Positions 1 through 8,973 of a stretch of 64,000 nt of DNA are shown here, one piece after another; the stretch's first letter is position 1, and each line of letters opens with the position of its first letter. Source of the stretch: Thermohalobaculum sediminis (GTDB taxonomy: Bacteria > Pseudomonadota > Alphaproteobacteria > Rhodobacterales > Rhodobacteraceae); assembly GCF_023487995.1 (NCBI RefSeq), contig NZ_JAMFKN010000002.1, positions 558,001 through 622,000 of the forward strand. Reading direction: 5' to 3'. Under the pieces are notes generated by a model, which was given only the letters and a program-made list of their open reading frames with translations, did no database searches and was not told the DNA's origin. Made by a program: the position numbers and the translations under genes.

Positions 1-2479
1 TGGGCGCATCGGCCTCGCGTTCGACTTCTATCTCGGCGCGCTTCTTGCCGTTGATCTGCACGGGCAGGGTGATGCGCTCGTCGCGCGCCAGCGCGGGGTC
101 CGCCACTGGCCAGGGCATGTCCACCAGCGGCGTCGCGTGGCCGAGGGCCTGCCACATCTCCTCGGCGAAATGCGGCGTCATCGGCGTCATCAACCGCGCC
201 AGCGTCTCGAAGGCCTCGCGCCGGGCAAAGTCGATGTCCTCGCCCGCGCTCTCCGCCTTCTGGATGGCGTTGGCGAGCTCGTAGATCCGCGCCACCGCCT
301 TGTTGAAGGTGAAGCCCTCGATGTCCCGCGTGACGCCCGCGATGGCCTTGTGGGTGGCGCGGCGCAGCGCCTCGGCCTCGGCTCCGATGGCTGCCGGCTC
401 GGCCGTGCCCCGCGGCGCGATCGACGCCGCCGTGAGCATCCGCCAGATCCGCTGCAGGAAGCGCCAGGCCCCCTCGACGCCCGCGGTCGTCCACTCGACA
501 TCGCGCTCCGGCGGGCTGTCCGAGAGCATGAACCAGCGCGCCGTGTCGGCGCCGAACTGCTCGATGATCGCCTCGGGGTCGATGACGTTCTTCTTGGATT
601 TCGACATCTTGATCGAGGGGCCGATCTCGACCGGGGCCCCCGTCGCGACGAGGCGTGCGCCCTCGACCGTGCGCTCGACTTCGTCGGGCATGTGCCAGGT
701 CCGGCGGCCGTCGGGGCGGACGGTCGCATAGGTCTCGTGCGTGACCATGCCTTGCGTGAACAGCGCCTCGAAGGGCTCGATGCACCGCTCCGGCAGGTGC
801 CCCGTGCGGTGCATCGCCCGCGCGAAGAAGCGCGAGTACAGGAGATGCAGGATCGCGTGCTCGATGCCGCCGATATACTGGTCGACATTCATCCAGTAGC
901 CGACATCCGCCGCGTCCGTCGGCGTCTGGGCGCGCGGCGCGGTGAAGCGCGCGTAGTACCAGGACGAGTCCACGAAGGTGTCCATCGTGTCGGTTTCGCG
1001 CCGGGCGGGCTTTCCGCAGGCCGGGCAGTCGACCTTCGTGAAGGTCGGGTGGCGGTCCAGCGGGTTGCCGGGGCGGTCGAACTCGACATCGTCCGGCAGG
1101 CGCACCGGAAGGTCAGCCTTCGGCACCGGCACGACGCCGCAGGCGTCGCAATGGATCACCGGGATCGGGCAGCCCCAGTAGCGCTGGCGGCTGATGCCCC
1201 AATCGCGCAGGCGGAAGTTCTCGACGCCGCGGCCATAGCCGTTGGCTTCGGCGTGCCGGATCGCCGCCTCGACCGCGGCCTCGCCGGTCTGGATCTCGGG
1301 CCCGGCAAAGCCGCGCACATAACGTACCGGCTCGGTCTTGGGCGGCACGTAGGCCTCGGTCCCGACCGGCTCGCCGCCCTCGCGCGGCAGGAAGACATCC
1401 TCGACCGGAAGCCCGTATTTCCGTGCGAAATCAAGGTCGCGCTGGTCATGCGCGGGGCAGCCGAAGATCGCGCCCGTGCCGTAATCCATCAGGATGAAGT
1501 TCGCGATCCAGACCGGCATCTCCCAGTTCGGGTCGAGCGGGTGGACCACCCTGATGCCGGTGTCGATGCCGCGCTTCTCGGCGGTCTCGAGCGCCTCCTC
1601 CGAGGTGCCGACGCGCCGGCATTCGGCGCAGAACGCGGCCACGTCCGGGTTGTCCTTCTCCAGCGCCCTGGCCAGCGGATGGTCGGGCGAGATCGCCGCG
1701 AAGCTCGCGCCCATCAGCGTGTCTGGCCGCGTGGTATAGACCTCCAGCCGCTCGTAGCCTTCCGGCGCCCCCTTCGTCTCGAAGGCGAATTGCAGCCCGC
1801 GGCTCTTGCCGATCCAGTTGCGCTGCATTAGGCGCACCTTCTCGGGCCATTTCGACAGCCCGTCGATCGCCGTCAGCAATTCGTCCGCCATGTCCGAGAT
1901 GCGGAAGAACCACTGCGTGAGCTCGCGCCGCTCCACGGCTGCGCCCGACCGCCAGCCCTTGCCGTCGATCACCTGCTCGTTGGCCAGAACGGTCTGGTCG
2001 ACGGGATCCCAGTTCACCACCGATGACTTGCGGTAGACCAGCCCGGCCGCCAGCATGTCGAGGAACATCGCCTGCTGCTGCGCGTAGTATTCGGGGTCGC
2101 AGGTCGCGATCTCGCGCGACCAGTCGAGGCTCAGGCCCATCGCCTTGAGCTGCGCGCGCATCGCCTCGATGTTCTGGTAGGTCCACGCGCCCGGATGGAC
2201 GCGACGCTCCATCGCTGCGTTCTCGGCCGGCATGCCGAAGGCGTCCCAGCCCATCGGGTGCAGAACGTTGTAGCCTTGGGCGCGCTTGAAGCGGGCGATT
2301 ACGTCGCCCATGGCGTAGTTGCGCACATGCCCCATGTGGATGCGGCCCGAGGGGTAGGGGAACATCTCGAGCACATAGTATTTCGGCCGGGCGGGGTCGC
2401 GCTCGACCTGGAAGGCGCCGCGCTCCTCCCAGATCCGCTGCCATTTCGGTTCCGCTTCGCGGGCGTTGTAGCGCGACAT
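1..2479 (-). CDS. leuS: Leucyl-tRNA synthetase, C-terminus cut by the window edge
   Basis: Class I aminoacyl-tRNA synthetase that charges tRNA-Leu with leucine in the cytoplasm. The frame opens at an ATG (2479-2477) reading [20 protein letters not shown] and runs uninterrupted to position 1, about 826 codons. The HIGH-type signature HMGH lies near residue 50 and the KMSKS motif is encoded at about 587-610. The last visible residues, [13 protein letters not shown], belong to the C-terminal region, so by family length (about 850-870 aa) only a few tens of residues are missing. It lies 108 nt downstream of the DUF3576 lipoprotein gene on the same strand, a common Rhodobacterales arrangement. The start agrees with the family N-terminus. 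Confidence 0.97.
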   Translation of the reverse strand, partial: MSRYNAREAEPKWQRIWEERGAFQVERDPARPKYYVLEMFPYPSGRIHMGHVRNYAMGDVIARFKRAQGYNVLHPMGWDAFGMPAENAAMERRVHPGAWTYQNIEAMRAQLKAMGLSLDWSREIATCDPEYYAQQQAMFLDMLAAGLVYRKSSVVNWDPVDQTVLANEQVIDGKGWRSGAAVERRELTQWFFRISDMADELLTAIDGLSKWPEKVRLMQRNWIGKSRGLQFAFETKGAPEGYERLEVYTTRPDTLMGASFAAISPDHPLARALEKDNPDVAAFCAECRRVGTSEEALETAEKRGIDTGIRVVHPLDPNWEMPVWIANFILMDYGTGAIFGCPAHDQRDLDFARKYGLPVEDVFLPREGGEPVGTEAYVPPKTEPVRYVRGFAGPEIQTGEAAVEAAIRHAEANGYGRGVENFRLRDWGISRQRYWGCPIPVIHCDACGVVPVPKADLPVRLPDDVEFDRPGNPLDRHPTFTKVDCPACGKPARRETDTMDTFVDSSWYYARFTAPRAQTPTDAADVGYWMNVDQYIGGIEHAILHLLYSRFFARAMHRTGHLPERCIEPFEALFTQGMVTHETYATVRPDGRRTWHMPDEVERTVEGARLVATGAPVEIGPSIKMSKSKKNVIDPEAIIEQFGADTARWFMLSDSPPERDVEWTTAGVEGAWRFLQRIWRMLTAASIAPRGTAEPAAIGAEAEALRRATHKAIAGVTRDIEGFTFNKAVARIYELANAIQKAESAGEDIDFARREAFETLARLMTPMTPHFAEEMWQALGHATPLVDMPWPVADPALARDERITLPVQINGKKRAEIEVEREADAP

Positions 2480-2587
2480 CGGCGCGATCCCTCTCGGTGT
2501 CAGACGAAAAAGCCGCGCCCGTCATACGAGGGGCGCGGCGCGAATTCAACGGAAGGCGCGCGCGGTGAGCGCCGGCGCGTGCGGGCG

Positions 2588-3145
2588 TCAGCCCGAAGTC
2601 GGCGTCCCGTCGGCCGCCAGTCTGAGCTGGCGCGCGCGCGTCAGGATCGCGTCCTCGAGCCGGCGCGCCGTGTCGGGGTTGACCTCGGCCGGGATCCAGG
2701 CGCCGGCCTCGCTCATCCGCTCGCGGAACACCGCGACCTTGAGCGACGAGGCCGAAAGCTCGGTGTTCAGCAGATACGCGGTGACCTTGAAGCGCTCGCC
2801 CGCGGCTTCGGGCGTCGTGCCCCAGTCGGTTGCGATCACGCCGGTGAAGGGATCGGTCGACGCCAGCGGCAGGAACGACAGCGTGTCGAGCGACGCCTGC
2901 CACAGATACTTGTTGACCGGGATCGCGCCCTTCCTCTCCGTCTCGTCGCCGCCACCGAAGATACTGTTGAGATTGTTGACGCTGAAGCCGCCCTCGCCGA
3001 ACACGGAATCCGCGCGGTCGGGATTGAAATCCCGCGGCGATCCCTTTGGCCCCTCGTAGGGCTCGGCCGCCAGTTCGTTGCTGCCTGCGCCGCATCCCGC
3101 AAGCGCCACCGCGACCATGAGAGCAATGGCCAGTCGTCGTGTCAT
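2588..3145 (-). CDS. DUF3576 family lipoprotein
   Basis: A 185-aa predicted outer-membrane or periplasmic lipoprotein of unknown function. The N-terminus is a lipoprotein signal peptide ending in a lipobox (LAGC, lipidated Cys18). The body contains the conserved stretch NKYLWQASLDTLSFLPLAS typical of DUF3576, a family found mainly in alphaproteobacteria. It sits directly upstream of leuS on the same strand and probably shares its transcript. Being next to leuS does not imply a role in translation. The assignment rests on recognising the family; no catalytic motif is visible. Confidence 0.85.
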   Translation of the reverse strand: MTRRLAIALMVAVALAGCGAGSNELAAEPYEGPKGSPRDFNPDRADSVFGEGGFSVNNLNSIFGGGDETERKGAIPVNKYLWQASLDTLSFLPLASTDPFTGVIATDWGTTPEAAGERFKVTAYLLNTELSASSLKVAVFRERMSEAGAWIPAEVNPDTARRLEDAILTRARQLRLAADGTPTSG

Positions 3146-3451
3146 CCTGCCCCCGGAGTGTCCTGAGCCCTGAGCCCGGTTCGCGTCTCTTGAGCGGAGC
3201 GTGCCGGCCGCGCCGTCTCTAACATAGCGGAACGGGGCTGCCTAGCCGTCGGCGACCACCATCCGGCTTGTTGCCAAAATGCACCGCACTGCCTCTGCCG
3301 CTTGAGCCGCGACGCACATCTGATTGACGACATGGGGCTCCCGGGTGAGAAAAGCGAGGTGGGGCAGGCGAGCCTCCTGACAAACTCGGTGGGGAAAACC
3401 TTGCCGACTGCTGATTCTGAAACACACGTGTGGAATCGAAAGAGGGACACA
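3146..3451. promoter_or_regulatory. Divergent intergenic region between DUF3576/leuS and the porin gene
   Basis: A 306-nt non-coding stretch that must hold promoters for both directions. The porin leader contains a perfect 10-bp palindrome, CACACGTGTG (3423-3432), 19 nt before the porin ATG, followed by the ribosome binding site AGAGGG. TTGACG at about 3325 could be a -35 element, but no convincing -10 follows at the right spacing, so no exact promoter is assigned. Confidence 0.4.
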
Positions 3452-4603
3452 ATGAAGAAAGTTCTCCTCAGCACCAGCGCGATCGCGCTTGCCGGGGCGT
3501 TCGCTTCGACCGCCAGCGCGGCCGAGTGGAACGTGCGCGTCGGCGGCTACATGGAGCAGTTTGTCGCCTACGCCGACTCGAGCGTTGACGGCATCACCGG
3601 CGAGCAGCTCGGCGGCGTCGACTCGAAGCAGGACGCGGAAATCTGGTTCATCCCGTCGATCACGCTCGACAACGGCATCAAGATCGGCGCGAACATCCAG
3701 CTCGAGGGCAACACGAGCACGGACACGATCGACGAATCCTACATGTTCATCCAGGGCTCGTTCGGCGAGGTCAACCTCGGGTCCGAGAACTCGGCCGGCT
3801 ACAAGATGCAGTATGCCGCGCCCGACGTGACCTTCCTGAACGTGAACTCGGGCTCGACCACCGCGTTCATCCCGTTCTCGGGCAGCGTCAGCAACAACAG
3901 CGGCACCAGCGTCGACGTCGGCGACGACATCTTCCGCGGCACGCTGGGCACCACCTACCTCGAGAACGACCGCAACAACGACGCGCAGCGCATCACCTAC
4001 TACACGCCGCGCTTCGCGGGCTTCCAGGTCGGCGCGTCCTATGCGCGTGACGCGTCGCAGGACAACAACACCCAGCAGAACCTCGACAACCTGACGGGTG
4101 ACTATATCGACCTCGGGGCGAACTACGTGAACTCGTTCGGCGATTTCGACATCGCCCTGTCGGCTCGCTGGGGCATCGCCTTCAACGACCGCGCCGGTCA
4201 GGATGACCCGACCGTTCTGGGCTTTGGCGCCAACTTCGGCTTCGCCGGCGTGACCGTTGGTGGTTCGTGGGCCGAGCAGAACAACTCGACCGCGGGTGGC
4301 GGATTCAATTCGCAGGACGGTACTGCGTGGGATGCCGGCATCAGCTACGAGACCGGTCCGTGGGGCTTCTCGTTCACCTACTTCCACGGCGAGAACGTCG
4401 ACAACGAGAACGCGGCTCTGGGCGCGGATGAAGAGCTCGACCAGTTCCTGCTCGGCGTGAACTACACGCTGGCCAAGGGCGTCGATCTCGGTGCCTACGG
4501 CGCCTATGTCGACTTCGACGAGGACCTGAGCGACGGCGGCGTCGGCGGCGGCAACGACGTCGATGGCTTCATCATCGGCACCGGCATCAAGATCAGCTTC
4601 TGA
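3452..4603 (+). CDS. Outer membrane porin, alphaproteobacterial 16-strand type
   Basis: A 383-aa general diffusion porin of the outer membrane. The start is set by a classic Sec signal peptide, MKKVLLSTSAIALAGAFAS, with predicted cleavage after ASA near residue 23, and by AGAGGG upstream. The mature part is rich in alternating aromatic and polar residues, Asp and Asn, has the early motif WNVRVGGYMEQF, and ends in a C-terminal phenylalanine (KISF), the usual BAM recognition residue. This matches Rhodobacter-type porins. Codon use is strongly biased to C-ending codons, as in highly expressed genes. It stands alone and is followed by a strong terminator. Confidence 0.9.
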   Translation: MKKVLLSTSAIALAGAFASTASAAEWNVRVGGYMEQFVAYADSSVDGITGEQLGGVDSKQDAEIWFIPSITLDNGIKIGANIQLEGNTSTDTIDESYMFIQGSFGEVNLGSENSAGYKMQYAAPDVTFLNVNSGSTTAFIPFSGSVSNNSGTSVDVGDDIFRGTLGTTYLENDRNNDAQRITYYTPRFAGFQVGASYARDASQDNNTQQNLDNLTGDYIDLGANYVNSFGDFDIALSARWGIAFNDRAGQDDPTVLGFGANFGFAGVTVGGSWAEQNNSTAGGGFNSQDGTAWDAGISYETGPWGFSFTYFHGENVDNENAALGADEELDQFLLGVNYTLAKGVDLGAYGAYVDFDEDLSDGGVGGGNDVDGFIIGTGIKISF

Positions 4604-4631
4604 TCCTGACCCGATCTGCCAGGGATACCGG

Positions 4632-4660
4632 GAGGGGGGCCTTGCCCCCCTCTCTTTTTT
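4632..4660 (+). terminator. Rho-independent terminator after the porin gene
   Basis: A 9-bp perfect stem GAGGGGGGC / GCCCCCCTC (4632-4640 and 4644-4652) with a CTT loop, followed by a T-rich tract to 4660. It lies 29 nt past the porin stop codon and separates the porin from the sulfotransferase genes. Confidence 0.88.
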
Positions 4661-4712
4661 CGTTATAGGCGTGGTCTTGTTCCATCCACCGGCAGCACGG
4701 GAGCGCGGGTCC

Positions 4713-5543
4713 ATGCCGACCAAGAGCATCGTCTGGCTGGCGTCGTATCCGAAGTCCGGCAACACCTGGACCCGGATCTTCCTCGCCAACTACGTGTTTG
4801 CGAACGATACGCCTATCCCGATCAACGAGGTGCACCGCCTCGGCATCGGAGATTCCGTGACCGTCACGTATCGCAAGGTCGCCAAGGGCGACTTCGATCC
4901 ATCCGATCACCAGCGCACGCTCGCACTGCGCGGTAAGGTCCTGCGCGGCATCGTTGCGAACGATGCCGACGTGAACTTCGTCAAGACCCACTGCATCAAT
5001 GCCAAGGCATTTGGCGTCGAGCTGATCCCGCCGCATCTCACCCGCGGCGCGGTCTATATCATCCGCAACCCGCTCGACATGGTGCTCTCCTACGCGCGCC
5101 ATTTCGGCAAGACGCCGGCAGACGCGGCCGCGGCAATCGCCCGCGACGACAACACCACCGTGGGCAAGAGCGATTCCGTCAAGCAGTATCTCGGGAACTG
5201 GTCGGCGCATGTCCGCTCCTGGACGCGCACCAAGGCGTTTCCTGTCCTCGTCGTGCGTTACGAGGATATGCTTGCCGATCCGGAGACGGCGTTCACCGCC
5301 CTCTTGCGCCATATCGGCTTCAGGCCCGACCCCGCGAAGGTCGAGCGCTCGATCCGCTTCTCGTCCTTCGAGGAAGTGAGCCGGCAGGAGACGGCTGCGC
5401 CTTTCATCGAGCGCTCCGACAACAGCGAGCGCTTCTTCCACACCGGCAAGGCCGACCAGTGGAAAGAGGCACTCGCGCCCGAGATCGTCGAGCGCATCCG
5501 CAAGGATCACCACGACGTCATGGCCGAATTCGGGTATCTCTGA
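4713..5543 (+). CDS. Sulfotransferase domain protein (first of a tandem pair)
   Basis: A 276-aa cytosolic-type sulfotransferase, expected to move a sulfuryl group from PAPS to an unknown acceptor. Residues 12-19 (YPKSGNTW) form the 5'-phosphosulfate loop. FVKTH supplies a conserved Lys/His pair, YIIRNPLDMVLSYARH is the 3'-phosphate binding region, and RYEDM with the C-terminal GKADQW are further family motifs. It lies after the porin terminator, 47 nt before a clear paralogue. The start was chosen because earlier in-frame codons run through the terminator. The substrate cannot be read from the sequence. Confidence 0.88.
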   Translation: MPTKSIVWLASYPKSGNTWTRIFLANYVFANDTPIPINEVHRLGIGDSVTVTYRKVAKGDFDPSDHQRTLALRGKVLRGIVANDADVNFVKTHCINAKAFGVELIPPHLTRGAVYIIRNPLDMVLSYARHFGKTPADAAAAIARDDNTTVGKSDSVKQYLGNWSAHVRSWTRTKAFPVLVVRYEDMLADPETAFTALLRHIGFRPDPAKVERSIRFSSFEEVSRQETAAPFIERSDNSERFFHTGKADQWKEALAPEIVERIRKDHHDVMAEFGYL

Positions 5544-5590
5544 AGGCCGCCCCGGCGCGCCGCTGCCGCGCCTGAGACCACGGAGACCGC

Positions 5591-6457
5591 ATGCAGTCCG
5601 CGCAACGCATCATCTGGCTCGCGTCCTATCCGAAGTCGGGAAACACCTGGACGCGCGGGTTTCTCGCGAACTACTTCGCTCCAAAGAGCGAGCAGCTTGA
5701 CATCAACTCGTTGCGCCGCTTCACAACGGGCGATGTTCGCCAAGACTTCTTCGACCGCGCCGCGGGGCGGCCCTTTCATGCCGCCGACTTCGACGAATGG
5801 TTGCTGACGCGGCCCAAGGCGCTGCGGCTTATCGCGCTCTCGAAGCCGCACCACCATTTCGTCAAGACCCATTCCCGTATCGAGCGGATCGGCGACATCG
5901 ATCTGATCCCGCCCGAGGTAACCGCTGCTGCGATCTACATCATCCGCAATCCCTTCGACGTGGCGCAATCCTATGCACGTCACCTCGTCAGCAGCCTCGA
6001 TGCGGCGATCGATCGGATGATGGACGCGCGCGCGGTGAATTACGGCCCCACGATGATCTGCGAGGTCCTCGGCAGCTGGGAGACCCATGTCCAGAGCTGG
6101 CTTAGTGCCCCCGGCCTTCCCCGCCATGTCATGCGGTACGAGGACATGGTGGCCGACCCCGAGCGCGCCTTCCGCGGCCTGCTCGGCTTCCTTCGCGCCC
6201 CGGTGAACGACGGGCAGCTCCGTCGTGCCATACGCGCGGCTTCCTTCGAGCAGCTCCGCAAGCAGGAGGAGAAGGCCGGCTTCGTCGAGCGCCCCCCGGG
6301 CATGGAGCGCTTCTTCGCCAAGGGCAAGGCCGGAAGCTGGCGCGAGGATCTCAGCCCCGCCCAGGTGGCCCGCTTGCGCGAGGCCTTCCTGCCGACGCTC
6401 GAGACCTGGTATCCCGAGCTCCTCGAGGAGACGGCAACCTTCGCGGCCGGCGCATGA
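5591..6457 (+). CDS. Sulfotransferase domain protein (second of a tandem pair)
   Basis: A 288-aa paralogue of the gene before it, sharing the order of motifs: YPKSGNTW (residues 13-20), FVKTH, IYIIRNPFDVAQSYARH, RYEDM and GKAGSW. Outside these motifs the two differ substantially, so this is an old duplication or a family expansion, perhaps with different acceptors. Its stop overlaps the start of the YggS-like gene by 4 nt (ATGA), which suggests translational coupling. PAPS-dependent sulfation is inferred from the family only. Confidence 0.88.
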   Translation: MQSAQRIIWLASYPKSGNTWTRGFLANYFAPKSEQLDINSLRRFTTGDVRQDFFDRAAGRPFHAADFDEWLLTRPKALRLIALSKPHHHFVKTHSRIERIGDIDLIPPEVTAAAIYIIRNPFDVAQSYARHLVSSLDAAIDRMMDARAVNYGPTMICEVLGSWETHVQSWLSAPGLPRHVMRYEDMVADPERAFRGLLGFLRAPVNDGQLRRAIRAASFEQLRKQEEKAGFVERPPGMERFFAKGKAGSWREDLSPAQVARLREAFLPTLETWYPELLEETATFAAGA

Positions 6458-7110
6458 GCCCGCTTGAAGACATCCGTGCCCGCATCGACGCGGCCGCCCG
6501 CGCGGCCGGTCGCGCGTCCGACGCGATCACGCTGGTCGCGGTCTCGAAGGTCCAGCCCCTCGACCGCATCGAGGCCATCCTCGCCCAGGGCCACCGCGTC
6601 TTCGGCGAAAACCGCGTTCAGGAGGCGGCCTCCAAGTGGCCGGACTTCCGCGCGCGCCATGACGGCATCGAGCTGCACCTGATCGGGCCCCTCCAGTCGA
6701 ACAAGGTCCGCCAGGCGGTCGAGCTCTTCGACGTGATCGAGTCGGTCGACCGGCCAAAGCTTGCCCGCCGCCTCGCCGAAGTTATGTCCGAGACGGGCCG
6801 CCACCTGCCGGTTTTCGTCCAGGTGAACACCGGGGCCGAGCCGCAGAAGGCCGGCTGCCCGCCCGACGAGACCGAGGCGCTGGTGGCCGAATGCCGGGCG
6901 CTGGGCCTCGATGTGCGTGGCCTGATGTGCATCCCGCCAGTGGACGACGACCCGGCACCGCATTTCGCGCGGCTTGCGGCGCTAGCGCAGCGCTGCGGCC
7001 TGACCGGCATCTCCATGGGCATGAGCGGCGATTTCGAGCAGGCTATCGCGCAGGGGGCCACCCATGTCCGCGTCGGCTCGGCGCTGTTCGGCGCGCGCGC
7101 CCACGGCTGA
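6454..7110 (+). CDS. YggS family PLP-binding protein (PLP homeostasis protein)
   Basis: A 218-aa single-domain fold III PLP protein of the YggS/PROSC family, which binds pyridoxal phosphate and helps keep vitamin B6 and amino acid pools balanced without a known catalytic reaction. Visible family motifs are LVAVSKVQP (the Lys is the expected PLP Schiff-base residue, near residue 32), FGENRVQEA, HLIGPLQSNKV, VNTGAEPQKAG, LMCIPP and SMGMSGDFEQAI near the phosphate-binding end, with the terminal RVGSALFGAR. It overlaps the upstream sulfotransferase by 4 nt and closes this operon. Confidence 0.95.
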   Translation: MSPLEDIRARIDAAARAAGRASDAITLVAVSKVQPLDRIEAILAQGHRVFGENRVQEAASKWPDFRARHDGIELHLIGPLQSNKVRQAVELFDVIESVDRPKLARRLAEVMSETGRHLPVFVQVNTGAEPQKAGCPPDETEALVAECRALGLDVRGLMCIPPVDDDPAPHFARLAALAQRCGLTGISMGMSGDFEQAIAQGATHVRVGSALFGARAHG

Positions 7111-7124
7111 ACTCAGGCCACGGA

Positions 7125-7160
7125 CGAAAAAACCCGGAGCCATATGCGGGGCTCCGGGTC
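7125..7160 (-). terminator. Rho-independent terminator of the glnK-amtB operon
   Basis: A 9-bp perfect stem ACCCGGAGC (7132-7140) / GCTCCGGGT (7151-7159) with a 10-nt loop. On the minus strand it is followed by a run of six T (plus-strand A tract at 7126-7131). It lies 48 nt beyond the amtB stop. The stem could also slow transcripts arriving from yggS on the plus strand, but no T tract exists on that side. Confidence 0.8.
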
Positions 7161-7207
7161 AAGGCGGGGGCACGCAGCGGCGCACCCCCAGGGGATTCCG
7201 GTTCGCC

Positions 7208-8545
7208 TCAGACGAACTGCGAGCCCTTGCCGAACTCGGGATAGGCCTCCATGCCCAGCTCGGCGCTGTCGAGGCCCAGCATCTCCTCCTCCTGGCTCAC
7301 GCGGATGCCCATGGTCGACTTGAGCACCGACCAGACCACCAGCGAGACCACGAAGACGAAGGCCCCGATGGCGACGATGCCCGTGAGCTGCGCCATCAGC
7401 GTCGCATCGCTGTTGCTCAGGACCACCGCGATCGTGCCCCAGATGCCAGCGACCAGGTGAACCGGGATGGCGCCCACGACGTCGTCGATCTTGAACTTGT
7501 CGAGCATCGGCACCGCGAACACCACCAGCGCGCCGCCGACGCCGCCGATGATGATCGCGAGGAACTGCGTCGGCGCCAGCGGCTCGGCCGTGATCGACAC
7601 GAGGCCGGCAAGAGCGCCGTTCAGCACCATGGTGAGATCGACCTTGCCATAGAGCACCTGCGTGAGCGCCAGCGCCACCAGCGCCCCCGCCGCCGCCGCG
7701 ACATTGGTGTTCACGAAGATCCGGCTCACATCCGTCACGTCGCCGATCGAACCCATGGCAAGCTGCGAGCCGCCGTTGAAGCCAAACCAGCCCAGCCACA
7801 GGATGAAGGTGCCAAGCGTCGCCAGCGGCAGGTTCGAGCCGGGGATCGGGTTGACCCGCCCGTCCTTGTACTTGCCAAGCCGCGGCCCAAGGATGATCGC
7901 GCCTGCCAGCGCCGCCCAGCCGCCGGCCGAATGCACCAGCGTCGAGCCCGCGAAGTCGGCGAATCCGAGGTCGTCGAGCCAGCCGGTGCCCCACTCCCAC
8001 GATGCCTCGATCGGGTAGATGAAGCCGGTGAGGATCACGGTGAAGATGAGGAAGGGCCAGAGCTTGATCCGCTCGGCCAGCGTGCCCGACACGATCGACG
8101 CGGTGGTCGCGCAGAACATCAGCTGGAAGAAGAAATCCGATCCCGCCGAGTAGCCTGCGGCAACGTCGCCGCCGCCCACCTCGTCGATCGACTTTGCGCC
8201 CAGCGCGCCGATCACGTCGCCGATGATCCAGCCCTCGCCCGGATACATCAGGTTGTAGCCGACGAGGTAGAACATGATGGCGGCAATCGAGAACAACGCC
8301 ATGTTCTTGGTGCACTGCATCGCCACGTTCTTGGTGCGCACGAGGCCCGCCTCGAGCATGGCGAAGCCCGCGGCCATGAACATCACGAGGAAGCCGCCGA
8401 TCAGGAACAGCAGCGTGTTGAAGATGTAGACCGAGTTCGCCGGGACCTCGGGCGAGGCCTCCTGTGCGAGCGCGGGGCCAGCGGCCAGCATCAGCGCGGA
8501 TGCGGCGCCTGCGAGGGGAAGGAACTGCTTCATGGTGTTTCTCAT
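7208..8545 (-). CDS. amtB: Ammonium transporter AmtB
   Basis: A 445-aa inner-membrane ammonium channel that imports NH4+/NH3 and is gated by the PII protein encoded just upstream. An N-terminal signal-like segment ends near ALAQEAS, followed by about eleven hydrophobic helices. Family motifs include GFAMLEAGLVRTKN and the glycine-rich DFAGSTLVHSAGGWAAL. The cytoplasmic C-terminal tail (SQEEEMLGLDSAELGMEAYPEF) is the region that contacts PII. It lies 23 nt downstream of glnK in the same direction, the usual glnK-amtB order, so expression is probably linked to nitrogen limitation. A second possible ATG lies four codons downstream. Confidence 0.96.
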   Translation of the reverse strand: MRNTMKQFLPLAGAASALMLAAGPALAQEASPEVPANSVYIFNTLLFLIGGFLVMFMAAGFAMLEAGLVRTKNVAMQCTKNMALFSIAAIMFYLVGYNLMYPGEGWIIGDVIGALGAKSIDEVGGGDVAAGYSAGSDFFFQLMFCATTASIVSGTLAERIKLWPFLIFTVILTGFIYPIEASWEWGTGWLDDLGFADFAGSTLVHSAGGWAALAGAIILGPRLGKYKDGRVNPIPGSNLPLATLGTFILWLGWFGFNGGSQLAMGSIGDVTDVSRIFVNTNVAAAAGALVALALTQVLYGKVDLTMVLNGALAGLVSITAEPLAPTQFLAIIIGGVGGALVVFAVPMLDKFKIDDVVGAIPVHLVAGIWGTIAVVLSNSDATLMAQLTGIVAIGAFVFVVSLVVWSVLKSTMGIRVSQEEEMLGLDSAELGMEAYPEFGKGSQFV

Positions 8546-8568
8546 GGCTCTCTCTGATCCCGGCGCGC

Positions 8569-8907
8569 TCAGAGCGCGTCTTCGTTGCGCTCGTCGGTGC
8601 GCACGCGCACCGCGGCCTCGACATTGACGACGAAGATCTTGCCGTCACCGATCTTGCCGGTGCGGGCGGTCGAGGCGATCGTCTCGACGATGCGGTCGAC
8701 CTGATCGTCGACTGCGACGATCTCGATCTTGATCTTCGGCACGAAGTTCACGACGTATTCCGCGCCGCGGTAGATCTCGGTATGGCCGCTCTGACGGCCA
8801 TAGCCCTTCACCTCGGAAACCATGAGCCCCTGCACACCGATCCCGGTCAGGGCCTCGCGGACTTCCTCGAGCTTGAAGGGCTTGATGACGGCAATTACGA
8901 GTTTCAT
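8569..8907 (-). CDS. glnK: Nitrogen regulatory PII protein GlnK
   Basis: A 112-aa PII signal protein that senses 2-oxoglutarate, ATP/ADP and, by uridylylation, glutamine, and blocks AmtB when nitrogen is plentiful. MKLVIAVIKPFKLEEVREAL is the canonical N-terminus. The T-loop contains Tyr51 within YRGAEY, the expected uridylylation site. TGKIGDGKIFV is the second PII signature. The start at 8907 was preferred over a further upstream ATG because PII proteins are 112 aa. Called glnK rather than glnB from its position next to amtB. Confidence 0.95.
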   Translation of the reverse strand: MKLVIAVIKPFKLEEVREALTGIGVQGLMVSEVKGYGRQSGHTEIYRGAEYVVNFVPKIKIEIVAVDDQVDRIVETIASTARTGKIGDGKIFVVNVEAAVRVRTDERNEDAL

Positions 8908-8956
8908 CTGTCTCCCCAGCTTGCGTGTGACCGCGCGGATCACTCGTGGTGGCATA

Positions 8957-8973
8957 TTCAAGTTGCGTGCCAG
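8957..8973 (-). promoter_or_regulatory. Putative sigma-54 (-24/-12) promoter of glnK-amtB
   Basis: On the minus strand the sequence reads CTGGCACGCAACTTGAA. It matches the sigma-54 consensus TGGCACG-N4-TTGCW at every conserved position except one (TTGA instead of TTGC). It lies 50 nt upstream of the glnK ATG, giving a plausible leader of about 40 nt. The window itself encodes sigma-54 (19547-21046). Inference: the operon is RpoN-dependent and activated by NtrC, although no convincing NtrC dyad was found upstream. Confidence 0.65.

Noticed and set aside
137-1831. A 564-codon open frame on the plus strand
   Set aside because: It is antisense to leuS, whose frame carries HMGH and KMSKS motifs. 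The translation is Arg/Ala/Gly-rich without domain features, a usual effect of high GC content.
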